Assembly: GCA_945897825.1 (NCBI GenBank)
Contig: CAMDGX010000007.1
Location: forward strand, 17,294-81,293
From: Asaia bogorensis
GTDB taxonomy: Bacteria > Pseudomonadota > Alphaproteobacteria > Acetobacterales > Acetobacteraceae
Reading direction: 5' to 3'
Length of the DNA stretch: 64,000 nt
Shown piece after piece: positions 1 through 9,418 of this stretch. The first letter of the stretch is position 1; each line of letters opens with the position of its first letter. Position numbers and translations under genes: made by a program. The notes below the pieces were generated by a model, which worked only from the letters and a program-made list of their open reading frames with translations, ran no database searches and was not told the DNA's origin.

Positions 1-482
1 GGGTAGGAGATGGAGTGGTCGCCGCCGATGGCGATGGGCTTCACGCCGGCGTCGGCGATGCGGGTGAAGAAGGCTTCGATGTCCTCGATCGAGTCCGGCA
101 GCGAGTAGCGGGAGCGGAAGGGCACGTCGCCGATATCGGCGATGCTGAGTTCGGCGCGGGGGGTGACGCGCAGGGCGTGGTGGTAGGGGCCGATGCGCTC
201 GATGGCGCGCACGGCGCGCGGGCCGAGGCGGCTGCCCGAACGGTTGGTGACGGCGAGGTCCATCGGCACGCCGACCAAGGCGACATCGAGCCCCGCCAGG
301 TCGGTCGGGTCGGCGCGGTAGGGGGCGTCGAGCAGGGTGGAGACGCCGGCATAGGGCAGCGGACGGCGGCCTGCCGTGTTGAAGGCGGCATCGGCGGCGC
401 GGCGGAAATCGGGGTCGCGGATCTCGTCGGGGCGGTCGTTGGGGTAGCGGGCGCGCAGGGCGGCGAGGGCTTCGGGGTTCAT
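1..482 (-). CDS. speB: Agmatinase-family ureohydrolase (partial, 3' end outside window)
   Basis: The reading frame begins at the ATG at 482 and runs off the left edge after about 160 residues. Ureohydrolases of the arginase/agmatinase family hydrolyse guanidino compounds, releasing urea, at a binuclear Mn centre. The visible part has the family layout: an N-terminal lid (residues 1-55), the GVPMD strand near residue 72, the SRLGP turn (S-x-x-G-P family motif), and GGDHS near residue 155, which carries the first metal-binding His. The remaining metal ligands lie off-window, so substrate (agmatine, guanidinobutyrate or another) cannot be decided. It lies downstream of gntK on the same strand but is separated from it by a palindromic repeat, so it is probably its own transcription unit. 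Confidence 0.85.
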   Translation of the reverse strand, partial: MNPEALAALRARYPNDRPDEIRDPDFRRAADAAFNTAGRRPLPYAGVSTLLDAPYRADPTDLAGLDVALVGVPMDLAVTNRSGSRLGPRAVRAIERIGPYHHALRVTPRAELSIADIGDVPFRSRYSLPDSIEDIEAFFTRIADAGVKPIAIGGDHSISY

Positions 483-540
483 GCGGGCACTCCTCCGCGG
501 CAAGTCTGGACCGGGCGGCGGGGGATTGCCATGGGGAGGA

Positions 541-675
541 AGGAAGCATGTTCTTTTCTGAAAAAAAGAACCAAAAAACTTCTATCCGTTTTGGCCGTGC
601 TTGACATGTTGAGTGCATTGCGAATGGATAGAAAGTCTTTTTGCTTTTTTTTATTCAGAAAAAGAAGAATCTTGC
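541..675. repeat. Type-A nested palindromic repeat, copy 1
   Basis: This AT-rich block stands out in a 70% GC background. The left arm holds a hairpin GTTCTTTT/AAAAGAAC (550-571). A CTTCTATCC segment follows, then a spacer, the complementary GGATAGAAAG, and a right arm with a second hairpin ending AAAAAGAAG. The same arms recur at 8032, 15228, 16803 and 49007. It fills the gap between gntK and the ureohydrolase gene. It may act as a bidirectional terminator, but the shared outer arms and variable core look more like a mobile or recombinogenic repeat. Confidence 0.8.
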
Positions 676-1167
676 TTAGCTGATCTCTGCCGCCAGCGCA
701 TCGACGATTGCGACGGGATCGCGGTCGATGTCGACCACGATCGGGTTTTCGTCGGGGCCGGGGGGCTCGAGGGTGGCGAGCTGGCTGTCGAGCAGGGCGG
801 GGGGCATGAAGTGGCCGGTGCGGGCGGCCATGCGGGCGGCGATCAGGGGTTTGTCGCCGGCCAGGAACACCAGGCGGACATCGGGGCGGGGGCCGATGAG
901 GATGTCGCGGTAGGCGCGCTTGAGGGCGGAGCAGGTGACGATGCCGTTGGTGCCCTCGGCGCGCCAGGTGTCGATGACGGCGGCGATGGCGTGGAGCCAG
1001 GGCCAGCGGTCCGCGTCGGTCAGCGGCGTGCCGGCGGACATCTTGGCGACGTTGGCTTGCGGGTGGAGCGCGTCGCCTTCCTGGTAATGCCAGCCGAGGC
1101 GCTCGGCCAGGGCGCGGGCGATCGTGGTCTTGCCGCTGCCGGCGACGCCCATGATCAGAAGTATCAC
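676..1167 (-). CDS. gntK: Gluconokinase
   Basis: Predicted to phosphorylate D-gluconate to 6-phosphogluconate with ATP in the cytoplasm. A P-loop GVAGSGKTT lies at residues 7-15, followed by the GntK-type EGDALHP and RWPWL segments and the CSALKRAYRD motif of the family. The product is 163 aa, usual for GntK. The start is taken as GTG at 1167 because it overlaps the rpiA stop in a GTGA junction. The reading frame stays open upstream, but that part lies inside rpiA and shows no family match. Third gene of gnd-rpiA-gntK, supplying substrate to the 6-phosphogluconate dehydrogenase encoded upstream. Confidence 0.93.
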   Translation of the reverse strand: MILLIMGVAGSGKTTIARALAERLGWHYQEGDALHPQANVAKMSAGTPLTDADRWPWLHAIAAVIDTWRAEGTNGIVTCSALKRAYRDILIGPRPDVRLVFLAGDKPLIAARMAARTGHFMPPALLDSQLATLEPPGPDENPIVVDIDRDPVAIVDALAAEIS

Positions 1168-1844
1168 GGGCGCAGGTCCGCGACGGTGCCGTCGTCGTGG
1201 CCGATCAGGGCGCGTTCCACGGGGCACAGGAACAGCCCGGTGGCGATCACGCCGGCGATGGCGCGCAGGCTGCGTTCCAGCGTGAACGGGTCGCGGATCG
1301 GCGCGAAGCCGAGGCAGTCCAGCACGAGGTTGGCGTTGTCGGTGGCGAGCGGAGCGCCGTCGCGCAGGCGCAGCGCGGGGGTGCCGCCGAGGGCGGCGAT
1401 GCGGTGCGCGGCCAGGGCGTGGCCGTAGGGGGTGATCTCGACCGGCAGGGGAAAGCCGGTGCCGAGATGGTCCACGAGCTTGGCGGCGTCGGCCACGACG
1501 ACGAAGCGGTGGGCGGACTCGGCGATGATCTTCTCGCGCAGCAGCGCGCCGCCGCCGCCCTTGAGCAGGCGCAGGGTGCCGCGCTCGACCTGGTCCGCAC
1601 CGTCGATGGCCAGGTCGCAGGGGGCGTCGGGCTCGGCGAGCGGGATGGACAGGGCGCGGGCGCGCGCGGCGGTGGCGAGCGAGGTGGGGATGCCGGTGAC
1701 GCGCAGCCCCTCCTCGCGGATGCGGCGGGCGAGCGCGCGCAGGACGAACTCCATGGTGCGGCCGGTGCCGAGGCCGAGCCGCATGCCGGGTTCGGCGAGG
1801 GCGGCGGCGGCCTCGGCGGCGGCGTGGCGGCCCGCCTCACTCAT
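1164..1844 (-). CDS. rpiA: Ribose-5-phosphate isomerase A
   Basis: Interconverts ribose 5-phosphate and ribulose 5-phosphate in the non-oxidative pentose phosphate pathway. The 226-aa product has the RpiA signatures in order: the phosphate-binding LGLGTGRT near residue 23, DGADQV near residue 100 (catalytic Asp region), and KGGGGALLREK near residue 115. Length matches the family (about 220-235 aa). It begins 9 bp after the gnd stop and its own stop overlaps the gntK GTG, so translation of the three genes is probably coupled. Its substrate is the product of the gnd-encoded enzyme. Confidence 0.95.
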   Translation of the reverse strand: MSEAGRHAAAEAAAALAEPGMRLGLGTGRTMEFVLRALARRIREEGLRVTGIPTSLATAARARALSIPLAEPDAPCDLAIDGADQVERGTLRLLKGGGGALLREKIIAESAHRFVVVADAAKLVDHLGTGFPLPVEITPYGHALAAHRIAALGGTPALRLRDGAPLATDNANLVLDCLGFAPIRDPFTLERSLRAIAGVIATGLFLCPVERALIGHDDGTVADLRP

Positions 1845-1853
1845 GGGCTTCGC

Positions 1854-2843
1854 TCATCCTTTCTTGGGCGCTTCCACGTGGCCGCCGAAGCCCAGGCGCA
1901 TGGCGCTGAGCATCTTCTCGGCATAGGTGTGCTCCTGGCGCGAGCGGAAGCGGACGAACAGGGAGGCGGCCAGCACCTCGGCGGGGGTGGCCTGTTCGAC
2001 GGCGGTGTCGATGGTCCAGCGGCCTTCGCCGGAATCCTCGACATGGCCGCTGAAGGTTTCCAGCTTGCCGTCGCGGGCCAGCGCCTGGGCGGAGAGGTCG
2101 AGCAGCCAGGAGACGACGACGCTGCCGCGGCGCCAGACCTCGGCCACGTCGGCCATGTTGAAGTCGTAGCGCTGGTCGGCCTGGAGCTTGGGCGAGGCGC
2201 GGCCCTGGAGGATGTCGAAGCCTTCGGCCATCGCCTGCATCATGCCGTATTCGATGCCGTTGTGGATCATCTTGACGAAGTGGCCGGCGCCGGACGGGCC
2301 GCAATGCAGGTAGCCCTGTTCGGCGCGCGGGTCGTGGCCTTCGCCGCGGTCCTCGGTGCGGGGGATGTCGCCGATGCCGGGGGCCAGGGCTGCGAAGATC
2401 GGGTCGAGGAACTCGAAGGCGGCCTTGTCGCCGCCGATCATCAGGCAGTAGCCGCGCTCCAGGCCCCAAACGCCGCCGGAGGTGCCGACATCGAGGTAGC
2501 GGACGCCCTTGGCGGCCAATTCGGCGGCGCGGCGGACGTCGTCCTTGAAGTTGGAGTTGCCGCCGTCGATCAGGATGTCGCCGGGGGTGAAATGGGCGCC
2601 GAGCTCGGCGATGGCCTCCTCGGTGATCTTTCCGGCAGGAAGCATGACCCAGGCGGCCTTGGGCGACTGGGTGAGCTTGGAGGCCAGGTCGGCGAGCGAG
2701 GTGGCGGGCGTGGCGCCGATGGCGGCGAGGTCGGCGACCGCCTTGAGGTTGGCGTCATACACCACGCAATGGTGGCCGGCGCGGTGCAGCCGCCGCACGA
2801 TGTTGCCGCCCATGCGGCCCAGGCCGATGACCCCGATTTCCAT
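1854..2843 (-). CDS. gnd: 6-phosphogluconate dehydrogenase (decarboxylating), short type
   Basis: Oxidatively decarboxylates 6-phosphogluconate to ribulose 5-phosphate. The N-terminal Rossmann motif is GLGRMGGN (residues 7-14), followed by VMLPAGK, the substrate loop IDGGNSN, the GTSGGVWG segment and the catalytic [10 protein letters not shown] helix with Lys and Asn. At 329 aa it belongs to the short YqeC/GndA-like class, which usually prefers NAD, rather than the 470-aa class; cofactor preference is inference. The start at 2843 (MEIGVIGLG) gives a standard N terminus; the frame is open further upstream but that part overlaps hisE and is not family-like. First gene of gnd-rpiA-gntK. Confidence 0.94.
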   Translation of the reverse strand: MEIGVIGLGRMGGNIVRRLHRAGHHCVVYDANLKAVADLAAIGATPATSLADLASKLTQSPKAAWVMLPAGKITEEAIAELGAHFTPGDILIDGGNSNFKDDVRRAAELAAKGVRYLDVGTSGGVWGLERGYCLMIGGDKAAFEFLDPIFAALAPGIGDIPRTEDRGEGHDPRAEQGYLHCGPSGAGHFVKMIHNGIEYGMMQAMAEGFDILQGRASPKLQADQRYDFNMADVAEVWRRGSVVVSWLLDLSAQALARDGKLETFSGHVEDSGEGRWTIDTAVEQATPAEVLAASLFVRFRSRQEHTYAEKMLSAMRLGFGGHVEAPKKG

Positions 2844-2905
2844 GCCGTCCCCCTGCGTTGCTGCCCTGGCTGTAGCCGGTTTTCGCGCGGTGGGGAATGT
2901 GGCGG

Positions 2906-3529
2906 TCAGGGGATCTTGGTTGTCCCGACGCCCAGCTCCAGCGGCAGCGCGCGGGCGCGGGAGGCCTTCTCGGTGACGCCGGAGACGCCCTCGCGGCGCT
3001 GCAGCTCGGCCCAGACCTCGTCGGGACGGACGTCGCCATCCACCCACATGACGATCAGGTGGTAGAGCACGTCGGCACTTTCGGCGACCAGGCCGGCGCG
3101 GTTGCCGCCGACCGCCTCGATCAGGCATTCGACCGCCTCCTCGCCGAATTTCTGCGCCACCTTGGCGGTGCCGCGGCTGAGCAGGCGGGCGGAGTGGGAG
3201 ACGGCGGGGTCGGCGGCGCGGCGGTCGTTGACGACGTTCCACAGCCGGTCGAGCACGGCGGGCGAGGCGCCGACGGCCATGGGGGGCGGGGGCGGGGCGG
3301 AGGGCGGGGCGGCGCGCTTCTTTTTCGCGTCGATCTTCTTGGCCTGGGCCTTCTTGGCCCCGGCTTTCTTGGGCTCGGCTTTCTTGGGCTCGACCTTCTT
3401 CGGCGCCGCCTTCTTGGGCGGCTTGGCCTGGGCCTTCTTCGCGACGCCCTTGCGAGCCGGCAGATCGGCGGCGGGCGGCGTCGTGTCAGGCGCGGCGCCG
3501 GCGGGGCGCTTCTTGGCGGTCTTGCCCAT
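2906..3529 (-). CDS. hisE: Phosphoribosyl-ATP pyrophosphatase with Lys/Ala/Pro-rich N-terminal extension
   Basis: Hydrolyses phosphoribosyl-ATP to phosphoribosyl-AMP in histidine synthesis. The catalytic all-alpha domain occupies about residues 88-205, with KFGEEAVEC and ESADVLYHL, the acidic Mg-binding helices of the MazG/HisE fold. Residues 1-85 are unusual: a low-complexity tail of repeated [14 protein letters not shown] blocks like a histone H1 tail, ending in a proline run. The start at 3529 lies 12 bp downstream of the hisF stop. An internal ATG at 3280 would give a normal-length HisE of 124 aa and remains possible. The continuous frame without stops and the lysine bias favour translation of the extension. 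Last gene of the his operon. Confidence 0.9.
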   Translation of the reverse strand: MGKTAKKRPAGAAPDTTPPAADLPARKGVAKKAQAKPPKKAAPKKVEPKKAEPKKAGAKKAQAKKIDAKKKRAAPPSAPPPPPMAVGASPAVLDRLWNVVNDRRAADPAVSHSARLLSRGTAKVAQKFGEEAVECLIEAVGGNRAGLVAESADVLYHLIVMWVDGDVRPDEVWAELQRREGVSGVTEKASRARALPLELGVGTTKIP

Positions 3530-3540
3530 CTGTGTGTTCC

Positions 3541-4311
<771 letters not shown>

Positions 4312-4386
4312 CGGAACACCTCTAGACAAGTGTGTTTGCGCGGTCGGGCGCGCCGGCGCAAGTGCGCTCTGCGCAGGACGGATCGG

Positions 4387-5124
4387 CTACGCCAGTACCC
4401 GCAGGGCCTCGGCCGGGTCGACGCGGCCGTCGTAGAGCGCGCGGCCGACGATCACCCCGTCGATGCGGCCCGGGGCGCCGGCCGCACGGTCGCGCAGGGC
4501 GGTGATGTCGGCCAGCGAGCCGACGCCGCCGGAGGCGATCACCGGGGTGGAGATGCGCGCGGCGAGGTCCAGCGTCTGGTCCAGGTTCAGCCCGCCGAGC
4601 ATGCCGTCGCGGCCGATATCGGTGAAGATGATCGCCGCGACACCGGCATCCTCGAAGCGCAGCGCGAGGTCGGTGGCCTGGAGCGTGGAGGTCTCGGCCC
4701 AGCCCTCGGTGGCCACGAAGCCGTCGCGCGCGTCGATGCCGACGGCGATGCGGCCGGGGAAGGTCCGGCAGGCCTCCCGCACCAAGGCGGGGTTCTTGGC
4801 CGCGGCGCTGCCGAGGATGACGCGGGTGATGCCGGCTTCGAGCCAGGCGGCGATGCCGGCGATGTCGCGGATGCCGCCGCCAAGCTGCACCGGGATGGTG
4901 ACGCGGGCGAGGATGGCGCGCACCGCCGCGGCGTTCACCGGGCGGCCGGCGAAGGCGCCGTTGAGGTCGACGACGTGCAGCCAGGCGCAGCCCGATTCCT
5001 GCCAGGCCTGGGCCTGGGCGCCGGGGTCGTCGGAATAGACGGTGGCGTCGTCCATCTCGCCGCGGCGCAGGCGGACGCAGGCGCCGTCCTTGAGGTCGAT
5101 GGCGGGATACAGGGTGAGGGCCAT
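4387..5124 (-). CDS. hisA: ProFAR isomerase (HisA)
   Basis: Isomerises ProFAR to PRFAR, the substrate of HisF-HisH. A TIM barrel of 245 aa with [10 protein letters not shown] (catalytic Asp near residue 10), the phosphate-binding [17 protein letters not shown] (second catalytic Asp), and ASGGVGS. The start ATG at 5124 overlaps the stop of the upstream GNAT gene (TGATG), indicating translational coupling. HisF follows after 75 bp. Confidence 0.96.
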   Translation of the reverse strand: MALTLYPAIDLKDGACVRLRRGEMDDATVYSDDPGAQAQAWQESGCAWLHVVDLNGAFAGRPVNAAAVRAILARVTIPVQLGGGIRDIAGIAAWLEAGITRVILGSAAAKNPALVREACRTFPGRIAVGIDARDGFVATEGWAETSTLQATDLALRFEDAGVAAIIFTDIGRDGMLGGLNLDQTLDLAARISTPVIASGGVGSLADITALRDRAAGAPGRIDGVIVGRALYDGRVDPAEALRVLA

Positions 5125-5687
5125 CAACCGAGCCGCCCGCCGGATTGCAGCGCCTTGTAGTAGAAGTAGCCGGGCACGGTCTTGCCGTTCACGCGCGCAT
5201 AGAGCGGGTGCTCGCCCCAGCGGACGTAGCCCATGCTTTCGTAGAGGGTGATGGCGACGGACTGGGTGGCGCGGACGTCGAGATTGAGCACGTGGTAGCC
5301 AAGTGCGCGGGCGCCTTCCTCGACGCGCTGCATGAGCAGGCGGGCGACGCCGTGGCCGCGGGCGTAGGGGGCGACGAAGCCGTGCATCACCTGGGCGGCG
5401 AAGGCCTGCGCCTCGTTGTTGCGCGGCGGGCGGACGAGCTGGGCGGAGCCGACCAGCATGCCGTCCATGCGTGCGCCGAACAGCTCGCGCTCCGGCACCA
5501 GCAGCACGCCGCGGAAATAGCGCTCCATCGCCTGGCGGCCGGGCGGATGGACCCAGCCGAAGCCGCCGCCCTCGATGATCGCGGCATCGGCGGCCTCGCA
5601 GAGGGAAGCGAGGTCGTCGTCGGGCAGTTCGGTGATGCGTTCGACCGTGATCACGGCCTCGCGCTCGCCAGGGGTGCTCACGCTCAT
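5124..5687 (-). CDS. GNAT-family N-acetyltransferase embedded in the his operon
   Basis: The 187-aa product has a GNAT fold: [20 protein letters not shown] contains the acetyl-CoA-binding R/Q-x-x-G-x-G/A loop as ARGHGVA near residue 122, followed by the helix-strand LNLDVRATQ and ALYESMGY-like TLYESMGYV typical of the C-terminal half. The substrate is unknown. Its start overlaps the hisH stop by ATGA and its stop overlaps the hisA start, so it is read with the his genes. Nothing in the sequence links it to histidine chemistry. It could act on a small amine or a protein N terminus. Confidence 0.85.
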   Translation of the reverse strand: MSVSTPGEREAVITVERITELPDDDLASLCEAADAAIIEGGGFGWVHPPGRQAMERYFRGVLLVPERELFGARMDGMLVGSAQLVRPPRNNEAQAFAAQVMHGFVAPYARGHGVARLLMQRVEEGARALGYHVLNLDVRATQSVAITLYESMGYVRWGEHPLYARVNGKTVPGYFYYKALQSGGRLG

Positions 5688-6328
5688 GCGGCAGGACTCC
5701 AGCGCAGGAAATTGGCCAGGATGCGCAGCCCGACCTCCTGGCTTTTCTCGACATGGAACTGGGTGCCGGCGCGGTTGCCGCGGGCGACCATGGCGACGAC
5801 CGGGCCGCCATAGTCGGTGGTGGCGATGCACTCCTCCGCCCGCCCGCCGGACAGCGCGTAGGAATGGACGAAATAGGCGTGGTCGCCGGGCTGCAGGCCT
5901 TCGAGCAGGGGGTGGGCGGCCGGGGTGAAGCCGAGTTCGTTCCAGCCCATCTGCGGCAGGCGGAGCGCGGCGGGCGGGGCCATGGCGGCGATCTCGCCGG
6001 CGATCCAGCCGAAGCCGGGGGTGATGGCGTGTTCCAGGCCGCGCTCGGCCATCAGCTGCATGCCGACGCAGATGCCGAGGAAGGGCGTGCCGGAATCGGT
6101 GGCGCGGACGACAGCGTCGCGCAGGCCAGCGATGGCGGCGAGGCCGTGGGCGCAGTCGGCGAAGGCGCCCTGGCCGGGCAGGACGATCCGGTCCGCGGCC
6201 GCGACGGCTGCCGGGTCGGCGGTGATGGCGACCTCGGCGGCGAGGCCCAGCCGGGAGGCGGCGAGCGCCAGGGCGCGCGAGGCGGAGGCGAGGTTGCCGC
6301 TGCCGTAGTCGACGACGGCGATCTTCAT
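5684..6328 (-). CDS. hisH: Imidazole glycerol phosphate synthase, glutaminase subunit
   Basis: Class I glutamine amidotransferase that feeds ammonia to HisF. The 214-aa product begins [11 protein letters not shown]. The nucleophile Cys is in LGICVGMQL near residue 87; the His of the triad lies in TQFHVEKSQ with Glu immediately after. Start ATG at 6328 overlaps the stop of the DUF2628 gene, and the hisH stop overlaps the GNAT start. Confidence 0.96.
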   Translation of the reverse strand: MKIAVVDYGSGNLASASRALALAASRLGLAAEVAITADPAAVAAADRIVLPGQGAFADCAHGLAAIAGLRDAVVRATDSGTPFLGICVGMQLMAERGLEHAITPGFGWIAGEIAAMAPPAALRLPQMGWNELGFTPAAHPLLEGLQPGDHAYFVHSYALSGGRAEECIATTDYGGPVVAMVARGNRAGTQFHVEKSQEVGLRILANFLRWSPAA

Positions 6329-6705
6329 GCCCGCGCTCCCGCATTGGGCAGTTCGCCCAGGCCGAGCGAGGGGTGGAAGCGGTAGAGGCGGGCCAGGGCC
6401 TCCTCCTCGTTGGCGGCCACGACCACATGGGCGTCGCGCCAGCCGCCGCGCGCCATCGACCAGCGGCGCAGGTCGCGCCCGACGAGGCCGGTGAACCAGG
6501 CCAAGCCGAGGGCGATCGGGCCGAGCCATGCCTGCGGCGTCAGCACCGCGACGGCGACCCAGGCACAGGCCAGCAGGATGGCGGGGATCCAGGCGCCGAC
6601 GAACAGCAGCCAGAGCGGGCCGAACAGCAGCGCGCCGAGACTGAACCGCTCCGGCACCAGCACCGCGGGGCGGCCTTCGCGCACATGGACGGTGAAGCTG
6701 GTCAA
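6325..6705 (-). CDS. DUF2628 small membrane protein
   Basis: A 126-aa protein matching the DUF2628 pattern: an N-terminal strand ([11 protein letters not shown]), [16 protein letters not shown], then two or three membrane helices (about residues 27-60 and 62-78), and a soluble C-terminal tail with [18 protein letters not shown]2628 proteins are predicted inner-membrane proteins of unknown function. It overlaps hisB upstream and hisH downstream by four bases each, so it is a true member of the transcription unit. Its reason for being in a his operon is unknown. Confidence 0.85.
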   Translation of the reverse strand: MTSFTVHVREGRPAVLVPERFSLGALLFGPLWLLFVGAWIPAILLACAWVAVAVLTPQAWLGPIALGLAWFTGLVGRDLRRWSMARGGWRDAHVVVAANEEEALARLYRFHPSLGLGELPNAGARA

Positions 6706-7292
6706 AGCGCCCCCTTGGTGGACGGAATCGCATCGCCCGCGCGCGGATCCGGTTCCACCGCCATGCGCAACGCCCGGGCCAGCGCCTTGAAGCAGCCTTC
6801 GGCGACGTGGTGGGCGTTGGTGCCGGCCTTCTGGGTGACGTGGAGCGTGATCAGCGCGTTCATGGCGAAGGCGCGGAAGAATTCCTCGAACAGCTCGGTG
6901 TCCATCTCGCCGACCTTGTCGCGGGTGAAGGTGGCGGACCAGGCGAGGAAGGGGCGGCCGGAGATGTCGATGGCGGCCTCGACCAGCGCCTCGTCCATCG
7001 GCACCAACGCATGGCCGAAGCGGCGGATGCCGCGCTTGTCGCCGAGCGCCTGGGCGAGCGCCTTGCCCAGCACGATGCCGACATCCTCGGCGGTGTGGTG
7101 GAAATCGATGTGCAGGTCGCCGCGGGCGCGCACCACGAGGTCGAACAGGGCGTGGCGGGCCAGGGCGGTGAGCATGTGGTCGAGGAAGCCGATCCCGGTC
7201 GACAGGTCGGCCTTGCCCGAGCCGTCGAGGTTCAGGCTGAGGGAAATGTCGGTTTCCGAGGTGGTGCGGGTGAGGCTTGCGGTGCGGGACAT
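6702..7292 (-). CDS. hisB: Imidazoleglycerol-phosphate dehydratase
   Basis: Dehydrates IGP to imidazole acetol phosphate. Metal-binding signatures are seen as [27 protein letters not shown] (paired His, Mn site) and the C-terminal half-repeat [15 protein letters not shown]. The 196-aa product is the monofunctional form. First gene of the his operon; ATG 7292 faces hslV across a 172-bp divergent intergenic region. No histidine-rich leader peptide was seen upstream. Confidence 0.96.
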   Translation of the reverse strand: MSRTASLTRTTSETDISLSLNLDGSGKADLSTGIGFLDHMLTALARHALFDLVVRARGDLHIDFHHTAEDVGIVLGKALAQALGDKRGIRRFGHALVPMDEALVEAAIDISGRPFLAWSATFTRDKVGEMDTELFEEFFRAFAMNALITLHVTQKAGTNAHHVAEGCFKALARALRMAVEPDPRAGDAIPSTKGAL

Positions 7293-7425
7293 GGCGCGCT
7301 CACTAGCCGAAAAGCCCTGCCGGCCGCAAACCTGCCCGTTGCGGGGTGGCATCCAGATCGCGATCCGTCGCGGGAGGGATGGCGACGGCCGGCGACACGA
7401 TGCTCCGCCGCCCTGACGCGGGTGC

Positions 7426-7455
7426 CTTGCCCTGGGGCGCGGCAGGCGCCATCTA
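7426..7455 (+). promoter_or_regulatory. Candidate hslV promoter (possibly heat-shock sigma type)
   Basis: TTGCCC (7427-7432) and CATCTA (7450-7455) are separated by 17 bp. The surrounding CTTGCCC and CGCCATCTA also resemble RpoH promoters of alphaproteobacteria, which would suit hslVU. The predicted start of transcription falls about 3-5 bases before the hslV ATG, and no Shine-Dalgarno is present there, so the message would be nearly leaderless. Found by eye; not tested. Confidence 0.4.
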
Positions 7456-7464
7456 GCGCGGATC

Positions 7465-8025
7465 ATGCAGAATCAAACTCCCCACGATCCCGTCGGCTGG
7501 CACGGCACCACCATCCTTTGCATCCGTCGCGACGGGCGCGTGGCGATGGCCGGGGACGGGCAGGTGAGCCTCGGCAACACCGTCATCAAGGGCAATGCGC
7601 GCAAGGTGCGGCGGATCGGCGCGGGCGGCAGCGTCATCGCCGGGTTCGCGGGCGCCACGGCCGATGCCTTCACGCTGCTGGAGCGGCTGGAGGCCAAGCT
7701 GGAGCGGTTTCCCAGCCAGCTGGAACGGGCCTGCGTGGAACTCGCCAAGGACTGGCGCACCGACCGCTACCTGCGCCGGCTGGAAGCCATGATGGCGGTG
7801 GCGGACAAGGACCGCAGCTTCACGCTGACCGGCAACGGCGACGTGCTGGAGCCGGATGACGGGGTGATCGCCATCGGCTCCGGTGGCAATTTCGCGCTGG
7901 CGGCGGCGCGGGCGCTGATGGAAGTGCCGGACCTGTCCGCGGAGGATGTGGCGCGGCGGGCGATGAAGATCGCGGCCGACATCTGCGTCTATACGAACCA
8001 TTCGCTGGTTCTGGAAACCATCTGA
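7465..8025 (+). CDS. hslV: ATP-dependent protease subunit HslV (ClpQ)
   Basis: Peptidase subunit of the HslUV (ClpYQ) proteasome-like complex. The catalytic Thr is exposed by removal of the N-terminal propeptide, within HGTTIL (residues 13-18); GDGQVSLG and [14 protein letters not shown] are family motifs. The 186-aa product includes a 14-residue propeptide. The start ATG at 7465 has no clear ribosome binding site, and upstream in-frame options are not family-like. It is followed by hslU after a 61-bp gap filled with a half copy of the type-A repeat. Confidence 0.95.
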   Translation: MQNQTPHDPVGWHGTTILCIRRDGRVAMAGDGQVSLGNTVIKGNARKVRRIGAGGSVIAGFAGATADAFTLLERLEAKLERFPSQLERACVELAKDWRTDRYLRRLEAMMAVADKDRSFTLTGNGDVLEPDDGVIAIGSGGNFALAAARALMEVPDLSAEDVARRAMKIAADICVYTNHSLVLETI

Positions 8026-8031
8026 CGCAGC

Positions 8032-8083
8032 AAGGAAGCGCTTCTTTTTTGTAAAAAAGAAGCAAAAAAACTTTCATCCGTTT
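8032..8083. repeat. Type-A repeat, half copy (copy 2)
   Basis: Only one arm of the element is present: a perfect 11-bp hairpin GCTTCTTTTTT/AAAAAAGAAGC (8040-8063) followed by the shared CTTTCATCCG segment. It lies inside the hslVU operon, so if it terminates transcription it would lower hslU relative to hslV. Confidence 0.75.
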
Positions 8084-8086
8084 AGG

Positions 8087-9412
8087 ATGCTACCCATGGA
8101 TGCTCCGACTTATTCGCCGCGTGAGATCGTCTCCGAGCTTGACCGCTTCATTGTTGGGCAGGCCGATGCCAAGCGGGCGGTGGCGATTGCGCTGCGCAAC
8201 CGCTGGCGGCGGCAGCAACTGCCCGAGGCGCTGCGCGAGGAGGTGGTGCCGAAGAACATCCTGATGATCGGCCCGACCGGCTGCGGCAAGACCGAGATCG
8301 CGCGGCGGCTGGCGAAGCTGGCGCAGGCGCCGTTTCTGAAAGTGGAGGCGACCAAGTTCACTGAGGTCGGCTATGTCGGCCGGGACGTGGAATCGATCGT
8401 GCGGGATCTGGTGGAGGCGAGCATTACGATGCTGCGCGATGCGCGCCGCCGCGACGTGCAGGCCAAGGCGGAGCTGGCGGCGGAGGAACGGCTGGTCACC
8501 GCGCTGTGCGGCGAGCACGCCAGCGCCGACACGCGCGGCAAGTTCCGCCGCATGCTGCGCAACGGCGATTTCGAGGACAAGGAGATCGAGATCAGCCTGG
8601 TCGAGGCCGGGCCGAGCCCGATCGGCCAGTTCGACATGCCGGGCATGCCGCCGGGGCAGATGATCAACCTCGGCGAGATGATGAAGGGCATGTTCGGCGG
8701 GCGGCCGACGGCACGCAAGCTGCGCGTGGACGCGGCGCGTGTGGCGCTGCAGCGCGAGGAGGCGGACAAGCTGCTCGACAACGAGCGCCTGACCAAGGAT
8801 GCCGTGGCCCACGCCGAGGCCAATGGCATCGTGTTCCTCGACGAGATCGACAAGATCGCCCGCAGCAGCGAGGGCGGCGTGCGCGGCGGTGACGTGTCCC
8901 GCGAGGGGGTGCAGCGCGACCTGCTGCCGCTGATCGAGGGCACGACGGTGACGACCAAGCACGGGCCGGTGAAGACCGACCACATCCTGTTCATCGCCTC
9001 GGGCGCGTTCCACCTGTCCAAGCCCGCCGACCTGCTGCCGGAGCTGCAGGGCCGCCTGCCGATCCGGGTGGAACTGTCGCCGCTGACGCGCGAGGATCTG
9101 CGCCGCATCCTGACCGAGCCGGAGGCGTCGCTGATCAAGCAATATCAGGCGCTGATCGGCACCGAGGGGGTGGCGCTGGACTTCACCGAGGATTCGATCG
9201 ACGCGCTGGCCGACCTCGCCGCCGACATCAACGACCGGGTGGAGAACATCGGCGCGCGGCGGCTGCACACGGTGCTGGAGAAGCTGCTGGAGGACATCAG
9301 CTTCACCGCGAGCGACCGGGCCGGGCAGACGGCGACGGTGGATGCGGCCTATGTGAAGGAGCGCGTGGCGCCGCTGGCGCAGAAGGGCGATCTGAGCCGG
9401 TTCATCCTGTAG
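8087..9412 (+). CDS. hslU: ATP-dependent protease ATPase subunit HslU (ClpY)
   Basis: AAA+ unfoldase that feeds substrates to HslV. Walker A is GPTGCGKTE near residue 62, the pore loop lies in the [13 protein letters not shown] segment, Walker B is IVFLDEIDK near residue 248, and sensor motifs follow (IASGAFH, GARRLHT). The C terminus LSRFIL is the family tail that docks into HslV. Length 441 aa fits the family; starting at the fourth-codon ATG (8096) would remove only three residues. Between Walker A and B it has the usual I-domain. Confidence 0.96.
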   Translation: MLPMDAPTYSPREIVSELDRFIVGQADAKRAVAIALRNRWRRQQLPEALREEVVPKNILMIGPTGCGKTEIARRLAKLAQAPFLKVEATKFTEVGYVGRDVESIVRDLVEASITMLRDARRRDVQAKAELAAEERLVTALCGEHASADTRGKFRRMLRNGDFEDKEIEISLVEAGPSPIGQFDMPGMPPGQMINLGEMMKGMFGGRPTARKLRVDAARVALQREEADKLLDNERLTKDAVAHAEANGIVFLDEIDKIARSSEGGVRGGDVSREGVQRDLLPLIEGTTVTTKHGPVKTDHILFIASGAFHLSKPADLLPELQGRLPIRVELSPLTREDLRRILTEPEASLIKQYQALIGTEGVALDFTEDSIDALADLAADINDRVENIGARRLHTVLEKLLEDISFTASDRAGQTATVDAAYVKERVAPLAQKGDLSRFIL

Positions 9413-9418
9413 CGCGAC

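Noticed and set aside
613..1428. Plus-strand ORF starting in the type-A repeat (Phe/Lys-rich start)
   Set aside because: It begins in non-coding palindromic DNA and continues antisense to gntK and rpiA.
1197..3065. Plus-strand frame of 622 codons over rpiA and gnd
   Set aside because: Antisense of two enzymes with full motifs; low-complexity Gly/Ala/Val composition.
7293..7464. A histidine leader peptide upstream of hisB
   Set aside because: No short frame with consecutive His codons was found on the minus strand.
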